This document shows positions 39,301-42,300 of a DNA stretch of 64,000 nucleotides, in pieces. The notes beneath the pieces are model-generated. The model did not search any database and was not told the origin of the DNA. It was given only the letters and a program-made list of their open reading frames with translations. Every line of letters starts with the position of its first letter. The stretch's first letter is position 1. Position numbers and translations under genes: made by a program. The stretch is from Diadophis punctatus similis. Lineage: Eukaryota > Chordata > Lepidosauria > Squamata > Dipsadidae. The stretch is taken from NCBI GenBank assembly GCA_023053685.1, contig JALIGW010000040.1, positions 1,089,501-1,153,500 on the forward strand. The letters run 5' to 3'.

Positions 39301-42300
39301 GATAACACTGCATATATCATTTTTTACCTTTATGCGATGTATAAAAAAACTATAGTGTGTTGCATTTATGAAATAAATAACCTCCTACAGAGAAAACACA
39401 TTTTTATTTCTGCATGCAACAAAAACATTTTGAACTCCGGGAAAAAAAAAGCTAAACAAATCGCATGCTGGCGGGTGTTGCACATTGGCGGTTGTGACGC
39501 ATATTCTGAGCGACAGGGAGCCGCAGCAGAGGGATGAAAGAGCCACATGTGGCTCCAGAGCCGCAGGTTGCAGACCCCTGCTCTAGAGATCCAACAGGCG
39601 CCAACTCTCTCATCTTCCAGGAGGCCATAAAGATCCTTCCTGCAAGCACTGGGTAAGTGAGGTTAGAGCTTGAAGATGGTGCTATTGGCTGCATTAAAGG
39701 AGATTAATTGTGGCACCAGGTTTTGATTTTTGGTTTTATTGCTTTTTGTTTTTACAATGTTTGGTTTATGTGACTGAGCCTCCCAGAGTTCCGTTTCTTG
39801 ATGGGAGGCGTGCAAACAAACAAGCAAGCAAGAAAGCAAGCCTCAGTTCACAAATGCACCCGTTGAAGTGAGCTGAAGCTTCCTGAAGCTGATGCCTTTT
39901 GGTAAAATGCACTGCAGGCAGTCTTTGACTTACAACCATTCGTTTAGTGACTATTTGAAGTTATAACGGCACTGAAAAAAGTAACTTACGACTGTTTTTC
40001 ACATTTAGCATCCCCATGGCCAACTGATCAAAACTGGGGCACTTGGCAACTGGCAGGTATCTATGACAGTTGCAGTGTCCTAGGATCATGCAGTCATCAT
40101 TTGCAACCTTCCCAGTTAGCTTCTGACAAGCAAAGTCGGAAAGGTTATTTCAATGAAGCACTTCATCAGAGTTGCTCTGTGAGGGAGATCTTCCATCTCC
40201 AAATTTGATATATAAATAAAATAAATAAATCTAAAACTCCAGGCCTTATGGCTAGGAAACTAACTTCATCTAGTTATTTGTATAACTAGATACAGTTATT
40301 ACTGTATGTATAATTATATATAATTATAAATAACTATATACAGTTATTTGATGTAACTATACATCAAATACTCATATAAATTAGTAGCGAAAGCTAGAAA
40401 TATTAAAGAATGCCTACTAAAATCAGTTACCCCAAATTTCTTTTGAAAGATACACTTTTAGGACTTTCTTAAAACTGAAAAAGAGGCCATTCCCCACAAC
40501 TCAACAGGGATTACATTCCAGAAATCCACCTACAAGGTTTGCCACAAGATGACACCACTGTAGCTCTAGGTCAGGGGTCTCCAACCTTGGCAACTTTAAG
40601 ACTTGTGGACTTCAACTCCTAGAATTCCTCAGCCAGCAAAGCTGGCTGGAGAATTCTGGGAGTTGAAGTCTACAAGTCTTAAAGTTGCCAAGGTTGGAGA
40701 CCCCTGCGTAAAACTCCTCAGTTGAACTCTATGAACAAGGGAGTCAGCAGAAGTTGTCCTAGATCTTAAGGTCTTTTCAAGTAGTCTGGACCAAAACCAT
40801 AGAATTAATAATAATCAATGCTGGCTATTTATCTGGAAATAATCTGGAAGCCAACATAATTCTTTAGCATAGATATAATGTGATCTTTTAGTTATGGCTG
40901 AGACGAACCTGGTTGCTAAGTTCTGGACCAGTTGAACTTTCTGAACATCAGATACCCATATTAAATGGAAGCCTATAATAGCCAATCAAATCCCTATGAT
41001 GCATATATAGGGAAGTGATAAAGTTGTACATCAACCAAAGTTGATCAAAATGATTGCCTCCATCTGTAAAACCAGAAAAAAATGCAGATTTGCCTCAAAC
41101 TGCATATCTGTTTTGTTTTCTGTTAGAGTATAACCCTATTCACAATTAGCAGAAGCATCACCTCACTGGAAATTTGATCCTTCAGAATGAATTCTTTTAT
41201 ATAGGCTGGATTCAGTTTATTATCCTTCATCTAAATCATTACAGACTGCAAACAGCCAGGCAGTACTTGTGTTTTATATACGCATTCGTGCTATATGGAC
41301 AAACAACCACAAGAAATATACATAAAGACAGAATTCGTACTCTGTGCCCATCCCTGGTACTGTCTGCCTCCATATTGACTAGATTTTCTTCCTCCTCCTC
41401 CTCAGCCTGCCAACTCAACTGTTCAGATCATGGCCTCTGCGACTCTTTCACCAAGCGTTGCATTTGTGATCCTTTTTGGATGGAGAACTTCATCAAAGTG
41501 CAGATGGGAGATGGTGAAAGCAATTGTGGTAGGTGGACATCCCAGTTTCATGACTCTGCTGGACATAGAGTGAGTTTTGCTAGAGGCTGTGTCAGGGTGC
41601 TGCCAGTGGTGGGATTCAAATAATTTAACAACCAGTTCTCTGCCCTAATGACCAGCTGGGTAGGCATGGCTCGGTGGTCATGTGACTGGGTGGGCATGGC
41701 CAACTCAGCGTCAATCACGTCGATGGGCGCTTCGCCTTAGCTGTTACAATGTAATAAGGGTTAACCAGAGAGGCAGTTTCTGTAAGCAGGGCAATAAAGA
41801 TTAGGCTAGAAACAACACCAGAATGTTTCCTTCCTGCCTTCCTTACAGGATTAGCCCTGTAAAGTGGAAAAAAACAAAAGGAGATTTCTTCCAACAACCG
41901 GTTCTCCGAACTGCTTAGAAAGTTAACAACTGGTTCTCCTGAATAGGTGCGAACTGGCTGAATCCCACCACTGGATGCTGCTTACAATTTATGTGTGTTT
42001 AGATTCTGCTTACATTTAAAATCTTACACTCTGGTATAGGGAGAGGAGGGTTAACGGTTGGCATAAAGTACTGCTGTTGACCTCTAAGATTGTGTATCTT
42101 GTGTGTTTAAGTGCTATCTAGGAGAGGAAGGGTCAATGGGGCCATTTAGTTCCACAAGAATGTTCATGGGAGACCACAATAATTGCACTTTGTCTAACCT
42201 ACAATCTGTCAGTAGCACATCCTGGTATGTCAATGGGGATAACCCTTCCAAAAGGAGATGGGAGAGTAGTCACAGTAGTTACTACCTTAGAATAGAATAG